Notes under the pieces: model-generated
What the model saw: only the letters and a program-made list of their open reading frames with translations
Databases searched by the model: none
Told to the model about the DNA's origin: nothing
Shown here: piece by piece, positions 5,105 to 5,359 of the stretch
Numbering within the stretch: the first letter of the stretch is position 1
Layout: each line of letters opens with the position of its first letter
Program-made: the position numbers and the translations under genes
NCBI GenBank assembly: GCA_030596385.1
Contig: JAUVKD010000091.1
Location: 1-5,359 of the forward strand
Direction: 5' to 3'
DNA: 5,359 bases
From: Methanosarcinaceae archaeon
GTDB taxonomy: Archaea > Halobacteriota > Methanosarcinia > Methanosarcinales > Methanosarcinaceae

Positions 5105-5359
5105 TTATTCACCAACAATCTGTACAATCAATTTTCGGGATCGTGGCCGATTATCCAGATCGATGCAAATGACCTGCTGCCATGTTCCAAGTGCGATTGC
5201 ACCATTGATTATAGGGAATGTTTCACTCTGGCCTAGCAGGGATGCGCGCACATGTGAATGACCATTACCATCATGCCAGCGCTCATTATGATGATATACC
5301 ATATCCTGCGGAGCGATCCTCTCAAGTGCCTGCGTCAGGTCAAAGACCAATCCGGGTTC
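5105..5359 (-). CDS. yjbQ: YjbQ/UPF0047 family protein, C-terminal part (5' truncated by window edge)
   Basis: The frame is open to the window edge and begins E-P-G-L-V-F-D-L. The TTG at 5350 is an internal leucine, so the start lies outside. The visible 84 residues are the C-terminal 60% of a family that is normally about 135-140 residues. Clear motifs are LTQALERIAP, the histidine-rich stretch HHNERWHDGNGHSHVRASLLG, then FPIINGAIALGTWQQV, IDLDNRPRSR and the terminal VQIVGE. The HDGNGHSH histidines are the presumed metal/active site. Members are annotated as secondary thiamine-phosphate synthases on the strength of weak activity in E. coli YjbQ, and the physiological role in archaea is unsettled. 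The protein should be cytosolic, as the visible part has no membrane segment. It converges on the R15P isomerase gene with a 562-bp spacer between them. Confidence 0.93.
   Translation of the reverse strand, partial: EPGLVFDLTQALERIAPQDMVYHHNERWHDGNGHSHVRASLLGQSETFPIINGAIALGTWQQVICIDLDNRPRSRKLIVQIVGE

Noticed and set aside
5030..5236. Plus-strand frame starting at the GC-rich hairpin and running through yjbQ
   Set aside because: Its Arg-rich start is just the translated palindrome, and the rest is antisense to the conserved YjbQ sequence.

Overview
The window looks like chromosomal DNA of a methanogenic or methanotrophic archaeon, most likely of the Methanosarcinales type. The evidence is an archaeal-specific gene set (a DUF373 membrane protein, an archaeal ribose-1,5-bisphosphate isomerase, a KaiC-like ATPase and a small one-domain winged-helix regulator), TATA-box promoters in place of -35/-10 pairs, one apparently leaderless start, and AT-rich spacers. 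The lineage is inferred from remembered protein similarity, not from a search.

Layout. (1) 1-352, plus: the 3' end of a KaiC-like RecA-superfamily ATPase gene, cut by the window edge. (2) 364-603, minus: a small winged-helix regulator that converges tightly on the first gene. (3) 604-828: a spacer between divergent genes, with a short direct repeat. (4) 829-1296, plus: a PPC/DUF296 protein. (5) 1297-1476: a spacer with a U-tract terminator candidate, a strong inverted repeat and a good TATA box. (6) 1477-2595 and 2605-3387, plus: a DUF373 membrane protein and an MTAP-family nucleoside phosphorylase (probably a 6-oxopurine/methylthioinosine enzyme), 9 bp apart and almost surely one operon. (7) 3388-3606: an AT-rich spacer ending in a TATA box placed for a leaderless transcript. 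(8) 3607-4542, plus: ribose-1,5-bisphosphate isomerase with both catalytic residues present. (9) 4543-5104: a gene-free convergent region with degenerate repeats and one GC-rich hairpin. (10) 5105-5359, minus: the C-terminal part of a YjbQ-family protein, cut by the window edge.

The common metabolic thread is purine-nucleoside and ribose-phosphate salvage. The phosphorylase would release a base and a (methylthio)ribose-1-phosphate, and the isomerase converts ribose-1,5-bisphosphate to ribulose-1,5-bisphosphate in the archaeal AMP/type III RubisCO route. The DUF373 protein has no known function, and its tight linkage to the phosphorylase is the most useful functional hint here. I see no defence system, transposase, CRISPR array, tRNA or rRNA. 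Most of the window is ordinary archaeal core genome. The less explained parts are the convergent spacer and the dyad upstream of DUF373.
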